Numbered from the stretch's first letter, positions 1 to 9,221 are shown. The stretch is 64,000 nucleotides of DNA from Nostoc punctiforme NIES-2108 (GCA_003326195.1 LXQE01000157.1:21890-85889); one strand, 5' to 3'. The notes: generated by a model from the sequence alone, not told the origin. Numbers and translations: made by a program.

Positions 1-321
1 TTGGGCAACGCCTCGCCACAGGTAGTTGAAGCACTACTGAGTTTACTCAAAGATGAGAGTCAGATAGTGCGTTACTTTGCTGCTTTTGCATTGGGCAAGT
101 TAGGCAACGCCTCGCCACAGGTAATTGAAGCACTACTGGGTTTACTCAAAGATGAGAGTGTGAGTGTGCGTGACTCTGCTGCTGATGCATTGGGCAAGTT
201 GGGTAAAAACTCCAGCAATGTTACTGCTATTGTTGCAGAATGGATTTCACAACACCAGGATTCAGAATATGTAGGCAGTGGAATTGATGCGCTGTGGAAT
301 TTGGTAGTAACAGAAGAATAA
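1..321 (+). CDS. HEAT-repeat protein, C-terminal part (5' end outside window)
   Basis: The reading frame is open from the window edge to a TAA at 319-321, so only the last 106 residues are visible. Two near-identical 33-residue units (99 bp period, copies starting near bases 1 and 100) carry the pattern NASPQVxEALLxLLKDES...A..ALGKLG, typical of HEAT or PBS-lyase-like HEAT repeats that stack as paired helices for protein binding. A shorter, diverged C-terminal helix pair follows and ends LVVTEE. The near identity of the repeats at DNA level suggests recent unit duplication. The partner is unknown; in cyanobacteria such proteins are often phycobilin-lyase relatives or parts of large NTPase scaffolds, and nothing visible here decides between these. 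Confidence 0.8.
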   Translation: MGNASPQVVEALLSLLKDESQIVRYFAAFALGKLGNASPQVIEALLGLLKDESVSVRDSAADALGKLGKNSSNVTAIVAEWISQHQDSEYVGSGIDALWNLVVTEE

Positions 322-349
322 TTTTTGTTTTTTCACTGGAAGTCCCTAA

Positions 350-373
350 AGAGTGCTGAATACTCAGCACTCT
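350..373. terminator. Hairpin between convergent genes
   Basis: A perfect 10-bp stem (AGAGTGCTGA / TCAGCACTCT) with a 4-nt loop lies between the stops of the HEAT gene and the porin gene, which converge here. No clear T-run follows on either strand, so factor-independent termination is plausible but not shown. Confidence 0.45.
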
Positions 374-401
374 GTCGATCAAGCAAACCATTGACATCCA
401 G

Positions 402-2015
402 TTAAAAATCGAAGGTTGTGCGAAGCACACCCACATACTGCGTATCATTTCTGCTGTCGTTTTCTGGGTTGAGAATCACCCAAAAACCAGGAGTCACTGA
501 GATGTTGTCATTTAGTCGATAACGATAAAATGCTTCGATATGGTAAGCGTTATCTCGCTCTTGACGGACATCACTGTTAGAGACATGGGGTGGTATACCA
601 AAGAGAATTCCTGGGAGATTGCCTCTACCACCCACATCGGGAAACGACACACCAACCGCCCCAAACCAGACATTGGCATTGGCACCATTGTTCACAAATA
701 GAGAATCCGATCCACCCCTACCATTGGAAATATCACTCAAACCAGAACTCTCGGCATTTGCCCAAATATATCCACCCCAAGCGTGGACTTGGAAATTCGG
801 GGAGAAGCGATAGTATCCCTGTGTACCGACAATATCGTTGGAAGTAGCAATGTTGTTGCCAAAGGGAGCGTTTGACAAGACGCTACCCGTACCAGCGGAG
901 ATATCGGGTACTCCACCAGGGCTATAGCCATGAGAGTAGGCAACACCGATCGCTCCTTGCTTACCATAATAGGCTAAGTGCGCTAGGGCATTGTAGCCGC
1001 CATCAAACAAGCCGTTGCTCCCCGATGGCACATTGGGACTGCTTGCTAAATAGCCCAAGGTGAGAACCAAGTCTTTGGTAATGTTCCAGTTAGCGGCTGC
1101 ACCACCGCCACCTCGCCGGAATAAAGGACTGTACGATCCAAAAAGTGAGGGAACCCCATTACCGTCGTCAGCAATTGTGGGAGGAGTGACGGTAGTTGAA
1201 ATGTCGGTGTAACCAATGCCTGTAGGCCCAACAACGAAGTTAAGGGATTCACTGACTGGGAAGTAATAACGGATGTGAGGGACAAGAAGTGTCTCGTTGC
1301 TGTCATAATCAAAGTTCAGGCGTGTCATCCCTGTGCCTGTGGCTGCGGCAATTTGGCTGACACCATTGGAATTCGCAAAGTTGCCAAATTCAAGCCGGAC
1401 TCGTAATAAATCTTTGCCAGTAAAACTGCTCTCAAAGTTGAGACGACCCCGATTTGCAAAGTAAATGCGGGAATCATCATCTTCATCACCGACTCTATCA
1501 CCAAAGCTATCACTAATAGCGGTAATAATTTGAGCATTCAACCTAGTAGTTGTGGAAAACTGTTGCGCCTCCAATGTTGCTGTATGTGCCTCTAAGGTAT
1601 CTACTCGTCCGCGCAGAGTTGTCAGTTCTGCGGCAAAGTCTTGCTGCAACTTTTGCATCACTGCCAAATCTTGCTTATTAACTAAATCGCTAGTAGCTGT
1701 AGAAATTAACTCATTAATCCGATCCAAACAAGCATTTAAACCTGCGGCAAACTCATAACGAGTTAAGGCACGGTTCCCGCGATAGGTGGAATTGGGATAA
1801 CCTGCAATACAGCCGTAGCGTTCCACCAGTGATTGCAATGCACCAAATGCCCAATCAGTTGGTTGTACATCAGAAAATTGGGAAACAGAAGTGACTTGTC
1901 CTTGCAAACTCCTATTAGCATCTGCTGCATTCGGATCATCTTCTGGAGGTGCTGCCCAAACTGCTGGAATTGCCAAAAATAAAATAAAAAAGCTAGGAAA
2001 AATAGTTTTTAGCAT
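402..2015 (-). CDS. Cyanobacterial SLH/OprB-family outer-membrane porin
   Basis: A 537-residue protein. An N-terminal signal peptide (hydrophobic segment about residues 4-20, likely cut after AVWA) precedes a single SLH domain (about residues 45-105, FSDVQPTDWAFGAL...GYPNSTYRGNRALTRYEFA), a short coiled coil (about 105-155) and a beta-rich C-terminal barrel ending in phenylalanine, as expected for an outer-membrane protein. This is the standard layout of cyanobacterial SomA/OprB-like 'iron uptake' or 'carbohydrate-selective' porins, in which the SLH domain binds the peptidoglycan-linked polymer. It is the most distal gene on the leftward strand of the sugar cluster, so a role in passing inositol or other sugars across the outer membrane is a reasonable inference, but substrate cannot be read from sequence. 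Confidence 0.88.
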   Translation of the reverse strand: MLKTIFPSFFILFLAIPAVWAAPPEDDPNAADANRSLQGQVTSVSQFSDVQPTDWAFGALQSLVERYGCIAGYPNSTYRGNRALTRYEFAAGLNACLDRINELISTATSDLVNKQDLAVMQKLQQDFAAELTTLRGRVDTLEAHTATLEAQQFSTTTRLNAQIITAISDSFGDRVGDEDDDSRIYFANRGRLNFESSFTGKDLLRVRLEFGNFANSNGVSQIAAATGTGMTRLNFDYDSNETLLVPHIRYYFPVSESLNFVVGPTGIGYTDISTTVTPPTIADDGNGVPSLFGSYSPLFRRGGGGAAANWNITKDLVLTLGYLASSPNVPSGSNGLFDGGYNALAHLAYYGKQGAIGVAYSHGYSPGGVPDISAGTGSVLSNAPFGNNIATSNDIVGTQGYYRFSPNFQVHAWGGYIWANAESSGLSDISNGRGGSDSLFVNNGANANVWFGAVGVSFPDVGGRGNLPGILFGIPPHVSNSDVRQERDNAYHIEAFYRYRLNDNISVTPGFWVILNPENDSRNDTQYVGVLRTTFDF

Positions 2016-2132
2016 TGATTTATTAATTGAAAATGGTTGAATTTTGACTTGGTAACGAAAGAGATTACACTCGAATCAAAGCTTTCAGATTACGAGCTAA
2101 TCTACATATTTTGAGTTTAGGTTTTAGGTCAT

Positions 2133-3179
2133 TTAAAGCAACGCTATAACTTTCTGCTCATTGCTGCTTTTAATAGCCGCTTCTATAATTCGCATTACAT
2201 TAATTCCGTCTTCGGCGGTAACAGCAATTGGCTGATTATTAACAATAGATTTATACACAGCATCGTAATAGCCTAAATAGCTACCCTGTGAAGTTTTGAC
2301 TTTTTCTCGAATTACTTTTGTGTCTTTTTCTGTATGCAGCAAGCCATATTCACTTTCCGGCTCTGTATACCAATCAAGTGTGTTGGGCTTCATACCCGCC
2401 ACTAAATACTCTTCTTGTTTATCGGCTCTGCTTTTAAGAAAAGAACCCTTAGTGCCATGTATGATATAGGCAGGTGTAGGCTCACGCACAAGGAAGCTTG
2501 CTTTTAATTTGACGCGCAGTTTGTCGTAGTATAGTATTAATTCAAAATAATCATCTACCTGCGATCGCAGCCTAGTTATACGGATGTCTGCAAAAATAGC
2601 ATTAGGCATCCCAAATAAATGCAAAGCTTGGTCTATTAAGTGCGGCCCTAAATTGTTTAATGTTCCTGCCCCCGGACTTGGAGCTTCTACGTGTTGTTTA
2701 TGGCTGAGGGTTGGTTTATATTTTTGAAACTGAAATTCTGCTTCAATAATATCACCGAGCAAGCCTTCTTGGACAATTTTTTTGACTGTTTTAAAATCAC
2801 TATCCCACCTCCGGTTTTGATATACAGATAATTTTTTTCCCTGTTTTTGTGCCAATTCTTTCAGGTTTTTCGCTTCTGCTACCGTTGTAGTAAATGCTTT
2901 TTCTACCACTACATGTTTATCTGCCAGCAATGCTTGTTTAGCATAATCGTAATGGGTATAAGTGGGTGTATTTACTACTACTAAGATTACTCGCTCGTCT
3001 GCTAGCAATGCTTCCAAAGAAGGATAGCTTTTTACATCAGGATATTGTTGTTGTATCAGCTTTTTGCTTCTTTCCCAAGAACCTGCTAATTTAAATCCGG
3101 GGTGTAAATCAATAAACGGCGCATGAAATACCATGCCGGACAAACCAGAAGAACAAAGAGCCGTATTGATAGTTTCCAT
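2133..3179 (-). CDS. Gfo/Idh/MocA oxidoreductase, IolW/YvaA-type (scyllo-inositol 2-dehydrogenase-like)
   Basis: About 348 residues from the ATG at 3179; the frame extends 34 codons further upstream, but that part lacks family resemblance, so the internal start is preferred. The N-terminal Rossmann region reads CSSGLSGMVFHAPF, matching the family's GxGLSGxVFHAP except that the first glycine is serine. It is followed by HVVVEKAF (EKP-type motif with the lysine kept), YQNRRWDSDF, and GPHLIDQALHLFG with the catalytic D/H pair. From memory, the C-terminal VTAEDGINVMRIIEAA block closely resembles Bacillus IolW (YvaA), an NADP-dependent scyllo-inositol dehydrogenase. That would let scyllo-inositol enter the inositol pathway. 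Substrate is inferred from subfamily and context; other sugar dehydrogenases of this fold remain possible. Confidence 0.8.
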   Translation of the reverse strand: METINTALCSSGLSGMVFHAPFIDLHPGFKLAGSWERSKKLIQQQYPDVKSYPSLEALLADERVILVVVNTPTYTHYDYAKQALLADKHVVVEKAFTTTVAEAKNLKELAQKQGKKLSVYQNRRWDSDFKTVKKIVQEGLLGDIIEAEFQFQKYKPTLSHKQHVEAPSPGAGTLNNLGPHLIDQALHLFGMPNAIFADIRITRLRSQVDDYFELILYYDKLRVKLKASFLVREPTPAYIIHGTKGSFLKSRADKQEEYLVAGMKPNTLDWYTEPESEYGLLHTEKDTKVIREKVKTSQGSYLGYYDAVYKSIVNNQPIAVTAEDGINVMRIIEAAIKSSNEQKVIALL

Positions 3180-3358
3180 CTTTTTAGTGATTGACTGAAG
3201 CCAAAGTTTGTATTTAATTGTTGTCTGATATTTTTCTCCGCGATGGAGGATCATAAATGGGAATGCAGACTCATTAGACAAATTAGGAAATGCATAAAAT
3301 CAGGCTTGGTGAGGCAAGGGGCTTAAGCCCGCAAGTTTTGCAAATGTATCCTAAATTG

Positions 3359-3441
3359 ACCCCCTTAGTCCCCCCAAAGCATCGGAGGGAAACAAGATTT
3401 TTGCTCCCTCTCCTTAGTAAGGAGAGGGTTGGGGTGAGGTT
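3359..3441. repeat. Dispersed intergenic repeat with CCCTCTCCTT hairpin
   Basis: Within the 437-bp gap upstream of the dehydrogenase, a perfect 10-bp stem (CCCTCTCCTT at 3406-3415, AAGGAGAGGG at 3419-3428, loop AGT) sits in sequence of the same C-rich/G-rich type as the elements at 9300 and 38166. A second common repeat (GAACCGCAGAGGCGCAGAGG type) lies at about 3551-3580. No gene is supported in this gap. Confidence 0.65.
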
Positions 3442-3616
3442 TAAAGGGCTTTCTACAAAAGTGAGATTCTCTTCTTAAGCCCCTTGTTCTATACAACCTC
3501 ACAGGTAATTGATATAAGGCTAAAACTATTTGTCAAAGTTATTTTTTTAAGGAACCGCAGAGGCGCAGAGGACACAGAGATCCGAATTACGCGCGGCGGT
3601 ACTAGATGGATGCTAA

Positions 3617-5017
3617 TTACATGTCTTCTAGCTCAATCCCTTTGGTTTCTTTAATAAAAAAGAGAATGAAAAAGAATGAGGTAGCTGCTGAAATTGTATA
3701 GAGTCCATAGGCAGAACCTAGACCGAAATATTGCAGTATGGGAGGAAATGTTGTGGAAATCACGAAATTCGCAACCCATTGCATAGCAGCAGCAATCGAA
3801 AGTGCGGCGGCTCGAATTTTGTTATTAAACATTTCTCCCAATAGCACCCAAACCACTGGCCCCCAAGAGAAACCGAAGCAAAAGACATAGAGGTTGGCTG
3901 CAATGAGAGCCATAGTCCCGGCGCTTCCGGTGAGATTGGGGTTCCCAGCAGCATCGAGGGGAGCATTGCCAAAGAGATAAGCCATCGTCCCCAAGGTCAA
4001 GGTCATACCGATTGACCCGATTATGAGTAAGGGTTTGCGGCCAAATTTATCTACGAAGGCGATCGCAATCAGTGTTGTAATAATGTTGACTGCTCCTGTA
4101 ATCACCGTAATTGATAGGGAATCTTTTTCGGAAAACCCAACAGCACGCCACAAAACGCTGCTGTAGTAGAAGATTACATTAATCCCAACAAATTGCTGTA
4201 ATACAGATAAGCCTATTCCTATCCAAACAATTGGGAGGAGTCCGCCACTTCTGCTTAAGAGGTCAGAAAACCTGGGTTGGCGTTCACGAAGCACTGTCTG
4301 CCGAATTTCTTCGATTTTTGGCAGTACGTCACCTCCTAAAATCTTGGTCAAAACGTTAGCAGCTTCTGATTCTCGTCCTTTGGCAACCAAATAACGCGGA
4401 GATTCAGGAATAGTTAAAGCTACCATCCCGTAGAATACTGCTGGTGGGACTGCTGTCCAAAACATCCAGCGCCAAGCTGCAACCCCAAACAAAAACGGCG
4501 AGTCTGCTGAACCTGCTGACGTAGCGATAAAGTAGTCGCTCAATAAGGCAACGAAAATTCCCACTACGATCGCTAATTGTTGCAGAGATCCTAACCTTCC
4601 CCGCAAATGGGTGGGAGAACATTCGGCAATGTATGCTGGGGCGATGACGCTAGCAACGCCGATGCCAATCCCACCCAATAATCGCCAAAAAATAAAATCC
4701 CAGATAGTGAAGGCCATCCCAGAGCCAATGGCACTGATAGTAAACAACGCCGAAGCGACCACCATTGCATTGACTCGACCATAACGGTCTGCAATCTGTC
4801 CAGCAAAGAAGGCTCCTACCGCAGACCCCAGCAATGCTAGGGACACTGCCAGCCCTGTCACCCAACTACTGGTATTAAAAGCTTTTGCTAGAGATAAAAC
4901 CGCGCCGTTGATTACAGCAGTATCAAAACCGAATAAAAACCCGCCGAGTGCGGCAGCACCAGCAATCAAAATTACATAAAACGTGTTGGCTTTACGACGA
5001 ATAGTAGTAGAAGACAT
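3617..5017 (-). CDS. MFS sugar porter (sugar/polyol:H+ symporter family)
   Basis: A 466-residue, 12-helix permease of the major facilitator superfamily. Sugar-porter hallmarks are visible: GFLFGFDTAVINGA in helix 1, DRYGR after helix 2, HLRGRLGS after helix 4, PESPRYL at the end of the first half, QQFVGINVIFYYS in helix 7, and DKFGRKPLL after helix 8. These are shared by GlcP, XylE, GalP and the inositol transporters IolT/IolF. It lies between the ABC permease and the IolW-type dehydrogenase on the same strand, so import of an inositol or hexose by proton symport is likely. It gives the cluster a second inner-membrane route beside the ABC transporter. Exact substrate is not determinable by eye. 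Confidence 0.9.
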   Translation of the reverse strand: MSSTTIRRKANTFYVILIAGAAALGGFLFGFDTAVINGAVLSLAKAFNTSSWVTGLAVSLALLGSAVGAFFAGQIADRYGRVNAMVVASALFTISAIGSGMAFTIWDFIFWRLLGGIGIGVASVIAPAYIAECSPTHLRGRLGSLQQLAIVVGIFVALLSDYFIATSAGSADSPFLFGVAAWRWMFWTAVPPAVFYGMVALTIPESPRYLVAKGRESEAANVLTKILGGDVLPKIEEIRQTVLRERQPRFSDLLSRSGGLLPIVWIGIGLSVLQQFVGINVIFYYSSVLWRAVGFSEKDSLSITVITGAVNIITTLIAIAFVDKFGRKPLLIIGSIGMTLTLGTMAYLFGNAPLDAAGNPNLTGSAGTMALIAANLYVFCFGFSWGPVVWVLLGEMFNNKIRAAALSIAAAMQWVANFVISTTFPPILQYFGLGSAYGLYTISAATSFFFILFFIKETKGIELEDM

Positions 5018-5026
5018 AGTTTAAAT

Positions 5027-5070
5027 ATTGGGTATTGGGAATTGGGAATTGGGCATTGGGCATTGGGCAT
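5027..5070. repeat. STRR array, six copies of ATTGGGN
   Basis: Six consecutive heptamers (ATTGGGT, ATTGGGA twice, ATTGGGC three times) follow each other without gaps upstream of the MFS gene. This is the short tandemly repeated repetitive sequence type of heterocystous cyanobacteria; the same unit recurs near 30050 and inside the PP2C gene near 24120. Confidence 0.9.
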
Positions 5071-5107
5071 AGTTAGTTATTCTTTGCGTTCCCCAATCCC
5101 CAGTCTC

Positions 5108-5205
5108 TAGTAGTCTGTCAATAAATAATTGATGGATAAATTTCTTGTAGAGACGGCGATTTATCGCGTCTCTCTAACCGTCAAAATGAATTTGACAGAC
5201 TACTA
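5108..5205. mobile_element. MITE-like element with 14-bp terminal inverted repeats
   Basis: A 98-bp element bounded by a perfect inverted repeat, TAGTAGTCTGTCAA at 5108-5121 and its complement at 5192-5205. It encloses a second palindromic core (GAGACGGCGATTTATCGCGTCTC). The same core in opposite orientation occurs at about 18464-18487. It has no coding capacity. It lies between the MFS and ABC permease genes and may separate their transcripts. Confidence 0.75.
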
Positions 5206-5219
5206 ATCCATTTCATGCT

Positions 5220-6218
5220 TCAACGTCTGGAACGTCTGCGTAACCGATCGATCATTACTGCCAAAATAATTACTAGTCCTTTGACGACTAGTTGCCAGAA
5301 GTAAGATAGGTTCAACAAGGTTAAACCGTTGTTGAGAATCGCAATGATTAATGCACCTAAAAGTGTGCCGCCAATGGTACCAATACCGCCTGTAAAGCTG
5401 GTTCCACCTAGAATAACAGCTGCGATCGCATCTAATTCATAACCCTGACCTAATACGCCACTGGCACTATAAAGACGGCTGGCGCTCATGATTCCTCCTA
5501 AGCCTGCCAGTAATCCGCTAATACCATAGACGAATAGCAACACCCGATTAACTTTAATCCCTGTTAATCTGGCTGCCCGTTCGTTACCACCAACGGCATA
5601 TATCTGCACTCCTAAAACAGTTTGCCGCAATACAAACCAGCTAGCTATCACAGTCAGTAGCGCAATTATCACTAGCCAAGGAATGGGGCCGATATAGGTG
5701 TTACCCACCCAAGCAAAATTTATGTCCCGGTTAATCAGGGTTGTACCCTTGGCAATTAAAAAGGCAACACCCCGCAAGGCTGTAAGTGAACCCAGCGTGA
5801 CAATAAAAGGTGGCACATCCAAGAAGGTAATGAGCGCACCGTTGAGTAAGCCTAACAGCAATCCTGCTAGCAAGGCAGCAGGTACGGCTGCCCAACTTAA
5901 AGCCGGCAGTAGCGATACTAGCAATGCAACTACCGCAGAAACAGCCAATATTGACCCAACTGAAAGGTCAATACCGCCAGTGAGAATTACAAAGGTCATT
6001 CCTGTCGCCAGCACAATATTGATTGATGCCTGACGCAAGATATTGACGATGTTACCGCCGGTGAGGAAGTTGGGAGAAAGGAATGCAAATAAGATGCAGA
6101 TAATTACTAGAATTGGCAAAATACCCGCAACTTCCAACAGAGTGCTGATTGATTTCCGGTTGCGAGCTGCGGGATTGTTGGCTGATTTATTGATAGGCGG
6201 TCTGACTGTCTGACTCAT
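5220..6218 (-). CDS. Sugar ABC transporter permease, RbsC/IatP family
   Basis: A 332-residue integral membrane protein with about ten hydrophobic segments and the BPD_transp_2 hallmarks VILTGGIDLSVGS (about residues 80-92) and LGGTSFTGGIGTIGGTLLGALI-like sequence near residues 270-290. It forms the homodimeric channel of a ribose/xylose/inositol-type importer. Its ATG overlaps the stop of the upstream ATPase gene in an ATGA arrangement, so the two are translationally coupled. With the ATPase and two binding lipoproteins upstream it makes a complete importer. Inositol is the most likely ligand given the cluster, but the family also carries ribose, xylose and allose. Confidence 0.93.
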   Translation of the reverse strand: MSQTVRPPINKSANNPAARNRKSISTLLEVAGILPILVIICILFAFLSPNFLTGGNIVNILRQASINIVLATGMTFVILTGGIDLSVGSILAVSAVVALLVSLLPALSWAAVPAALLAGLLLGLLNGALITFLDVPPFIVTLGSLTALRGVAFLIAKGTTLINRDINFAWVGNTYIGPIPWLVIIALLTVIASWFVLRQTVLGVQIYAVGGNERAARLTGIKVNRVLLFVYGISGLLAGLGGIMSASRLYSASGVLGQGYELDAIAAVILGGTSFTGGIGTIGGTLLGALIIAILNNGLTLLNLSYFWQLVVKGLVIILAVMIDRLRRRSRR

Positions 6219-7771
6219 AATGCTGATACCTCCGATGCTCCAGTTGCGTAGTGCATAATCTTTTCTTGGGTGATTTCTTTGCCAAGACTGCCATCCAGTT
6301 CACCTACCAGCTGTCCTTCTCGCATTACTAAGACGCGATCGCTCATGCCGACAATCTCTGATAGTTCGCTGGAAACCATTAAAATAGCAACACCTTGTGC
6401 TGCTAATTCGCTCATTATTCGGTAAATTTCACTTTTAGCACCGATATCTACGCCGCGTGTTGGTTCATCTAACATCAGTACTCTGGGTTTAATGGCTAAC
6501 CAACGCGCTAGCAGTAGCTTCTGTTGATTACCACCAGAAAGATCCAATGCTCTAATTTCCAAATTGGCTAGACGGATATTAAAGTTTTCTACCGCGTCTG
6601 TTGACAGCCGATTCACTGAAGGCCAGTTAACAATTCCACCCCTTGCATCCTGCTTGAGTGTATTGATAGCAATATTCTTGCGGGCGCTCATCTCCAGAAA
6701 TAAACCTTGGTCTTTGCGGTCTTCTGGAACGTAGCCGATTCCTGCCTCAATGGCATCACTGGGGGTATTAATTTCCAGTTTTTTGCCATTCAAGAATACT
6801 TCGCCACTAGCTTTGCGGTCTGCACCAAAAATCAGCCGCGATAGTTCTGTGCGTCCGGCACCAACCAGCCCCGCTAAACCGAGAATTTCTCCAGCATGAA
6901 GTTCAAAACTAGCCGGCTCAATCTTCTTGCGGGCGTCGCTCATATTTCTGACTGACAGCACCACTGGGCCAGGATTCATTTGCCGTTGATGTTCGTAAAA
7001 GTCTTGCATGGAGCGACCGACCATCATCTGCACCAATCGCTGGGGAGAAATTTCGCTGCGTGTCAGACTGCCAATATATTGACCATCACGCAACACGCTA
7101 ATCCGGTCAGCTAGGGCATAGATTTCTTCCATGCGATGGCTGATGTAAATAATGGCAATGCCATCACGCCGCAGTTTGCGAATGACCTCAAATAAATGGT
7201 CGCTCTCGCGGTCAGACAATGCTGCTGTTGGTTCATCCATCACCAAAACGCGGCTTTTATCCTTCAGCGCCCTGGCAATTTCCACTTGCTGCTGTTCGGC
7301 AATCGATAAGGTACCAACTATAGTCTGCGCGGTAAAATTAGCTCCCAGGCTGTCCAGCACTTCCTCTGCTTCTAGTTGCATCGCTTGGCGGTCTAAAAGC
7401 TGACCTCGCCGCAACTCGCTACCCATAAACATATTTTCGGTAACGGTTAAATTCGGTGCAACATTCAGTTCTTGATAAATCAGATTAATACCCGATTTGC
7501 GTGCTATCGCCGGATCGGTTATTTTCAAGGGTTGACCATTGATGCGAATTTCTCCTTCGTCGGCAATATAAGCCCCAGCCAGGATTTTCATCAATGTGCT
7601 TTTGCCTGCGCCGTTTTCACCCATGAGGGCGTGAACTTCTCCCGGATAAATCGTGAGATTAACATTTTGGAGCGCAGATACACCATGAAACCGTTTTGTA
7701 ATTCCTTGCATTTCTAACACTGGGGTGCTAGTTGGTGTATCAGAAAGTGAGGTTTCAATATTTGTTGTCAT
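6215..7771 (-). CDS. Sugar ABC transporter ATPase, RbsA/MglA/IatA family (two NBDs)
   Basis: A 518-residue fused ATPase. The first nucleotide-binding domain has a full Walker A (GENGAGKST), signature (LSIAEQQQVEIARAL) and Walker B (VLVMDEPTAAL). The second has the degenerate GLVGAGRTE P-loop, LSGGNQQK signature and VLMLDEPTRGVD, the usual asymmetry in this family. The ATG at 7771 with a CAGG about 9 nt upstream is preferred over a TTG two codons earlier. Its stop overlaps the permease start by 4 nt. It energises import by the RbsC-like channel and receives ligand from the two lipoproteins encoded upstream (8193 and 9488). Confidence 0.94.
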   Translation of the reverse strand: MTTNIETSLSDTPTSTPVLEMQGITKRFHGVSALQNVNLTIYPGEVHALMGENGAGKSTLMKILAGAYIADEGEIRINGQPLKITDPAIARKSGINLIYQELNVAPNLTVTENMFMGSELRRGQLLDRQAMQLEAEEVLDSLGANFTAQTIVGTLSIAEQQQVEIARALKDKSRVLVMDEPTAALSDRESDHLFEVIRKLRRDGIAIIYISHRMEEIYALADRISVLRDGQYIGSLTRSEISPQRLVQMMVGRSMQDFYEHQRQMNPGPVVLSVRNMSDARKKIEPASFELHAGEILGLAGLVGAGRTELSRLIFGADRKASGEVFLNGKKLEINTPSDAIEAGIGYVPEDRKDQGLFLEMSARKNIAINTLKQDARGGIVNWPSVNRLSTDAVENFNIRLANLEIRALDLSGGNQQKLLLARWLAIKPRVLMLDEPTRGVDIGAKSEIYRIMSELAAQGVAILMVSSELSEIVGMSDRVLVMREGQLVGELDGSLGKEITQEKIMHYATGASEVSAL

Positions 7772-7935
7772 GAGCAAAACCTGTAAAAAATATTTAAAAT
7801 TTGCGAACTGGAATTAGAAATTAATAATTTCATATTTGATTGATCGCAAAATCATGTTTTAAAAGCTGATTAGGAGTGGAAAAGAGATATTTTCATCCTT
7901 TGTTGTTAACGTTATTTTATAAAGATTGTTGTGAA

Positions 7936-7967
7936 AGTCTGAGTGCTATAAATTGGACACTCAGACT
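7936..7967 (-). terminator. Hairpin between binding-protein gene and ABC ATPase gene
   Basis: The 421-bp gap from 7772 to 8192 has no supported gene. It contains a perfect 10-bp inverted repeat (AGTCTGAGTG / CACTCAGACT) with a 12-nt loop, about 225 nt after the binding-protein stop. The T-run after it is weak. Such hairpins often reduce read-through so that binding protein is made in excess of membrane components; that role here is an inference. Confidence 0.35.
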
Positions 7968-8192
7968 CTTCGCTGATGCACATACATAGCGTTTTTTGAT
8001 TTGGTACAGCAGAGTTTTAACCTCTTTCTAAACCCATCTTTCTATTAAATAAAAGACAGGCATAAAGATGAGGTTTGGTATTAATTTAAATGAAAACTGC
8101 CGGACATTCTAGGTATGTGCAAAAACTTTACAAATGCACCAAAAGACTTATATCAAAAGAGATAATTTCCCATTGCACATTCACAATTTTTA

Positions 8193-9221
8193 TTACTTCC
8201 AGCCTTTTTCTGTGCTGACGTTATCTTTTGTGATCAACTTAACTGGAATCAAAATGGTGGAACTGCTAGGTTTTTTCCCATTTAAAATGTCGTTGCCAAC
8301 TTGAACTGCTTTTTCGGCCATACCTCGCGGATTTTGAGTAGCAGTTGCTGCATATATACCATCTTTATTGGCGATCGCAGTTATTGCTTCTGGCGCACCA
8401 TCAACCCCGACAATAAAGAAATCTTTACGTTGTGCTTGGTTAGCTGCTAGTTCTGCACCGACTCCACTGGGATCGTTGATGGCAAAAACCGCATCAATTT
8501 TCGGAAAGGTGGTGAGCAAATCAGTCATAACTCTGAGTCCTCCATCACGACTACCCTCTGCATTTTGGTTTTTGGAGAGTATTTTGATATCGGGATATTT
8601 AGACAATACGTTCTCGCAGCCACTAACTCGCTGAGTCACCGAGTCCACTGGCGGCCCGTTAACTATGACAACATTACCTTTACCTTTGAGGCGGTCAGCA
8701 ATATACTTGCAACTAACTTCTCCAGCTTGGACATTATTAGTCGTAATGGTGGCATCTACACCTCCTTCCGCACCCGTATCTACCGCAATGACAATTCTAC
8801 CTGCTTGTTTCGCTTTTTCAATTGCTGGTTTAATGCCACTTTTATCAGCAGCATTGACGATAATGATGTCAGTATTGGAAGCCGTGAAATTTTCAATTTG
8901 ATTAGCTTGTTGGTTGAGGTCATAGGCACTGGAAACTACGGTAACATTGACATCCTTACCGCCGATTTTCTTGGCTTCTGCTTCAGTTGCTTGTCCCATG
9001 AGGACGAAGAAGGGATTACTTAAATCACCAACGGTAAAGGCAACTGATTTTAATTTTCCATTGCCAGTGGAAGTTTGAGTCTCTGCACTGGTATTGGTAG
9101 CAGGTTTAGTATCAGTGTTAGTAGCTGTGTTGCCATCGGGAGAACCATTTGTACAGCTGATAAGACTGCCACTGATGAGACCTATTAGGCTAGCTGCGAT
9201 CGTAATCTTTTTCACATTCAT
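8193..9221 (-). CDS. Periplasmic sugar-binding lipoprotein 1 (RbsB/IbpA family)
   Basis: About 342 residues from the ATG at 9221, chosen over one six codons upstream because AGGAG lies just before it. A lipoprotein signal peptide ends at Cys23 (LISGSLISC), followed by a low-complexity N/T-rich linker. The mature part is a Peripla_BP_4 fold: VGDLSNPFFVLMGQATEAEAKKIG, the hinge-region DTGAEGGVDATITTNN, FAINDPSGVGA and VGVDGAPEAI. It is clearly a paralogue of the next lipoprotein (9488-10495). It should deliver a cyclic polyol or sugar to the ABC transporter encoded downstream. Ligand is not decided by sequence; inositol fits the neighbouring catabolic genes. Confidence 0.92.
   Translation of the reverse strand: MNVKKITIAASLIGLISGSLISCTNGSPDGNTATNTDTKPATNTSAETQTSTGNGKLKSVAFTVGDLSNPFFVLMGQATEAEAKKIGGKDVNVTVVSSAYDLNQQANQIENFTASNTDIIIVNAADKSGIKPAIEKAKQAGRIVIAVDTGAEGGVDATITTNNVQAGEVSCKYIADRLKGKGNVVIVNGPPVDSVTQRVSGCENVLSKYPDIKILSKNQNAEGSRDGGLRVMTDLLTTFPKIDAVFAINDPSGVGAELAANQAQRKDFFIVGVDGAPEAITAIANKDGIYAATATQNPRGMAEKAVQVGNDILNGKKPSSSTILIPVKLITKDNVSTEKGWK

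Noticed and set aside
590..1758. Several plus-strand frames inside the porin gene
   Set aside because: They lie antisense to a well-supported gene and show no motif.
8115..8140. TGTGCAAA and AATGCACC half-sites as an operator
   Set aside because: The halves are in the wrong spacing and not palindromic with the TGCACACGTGTGCA core.
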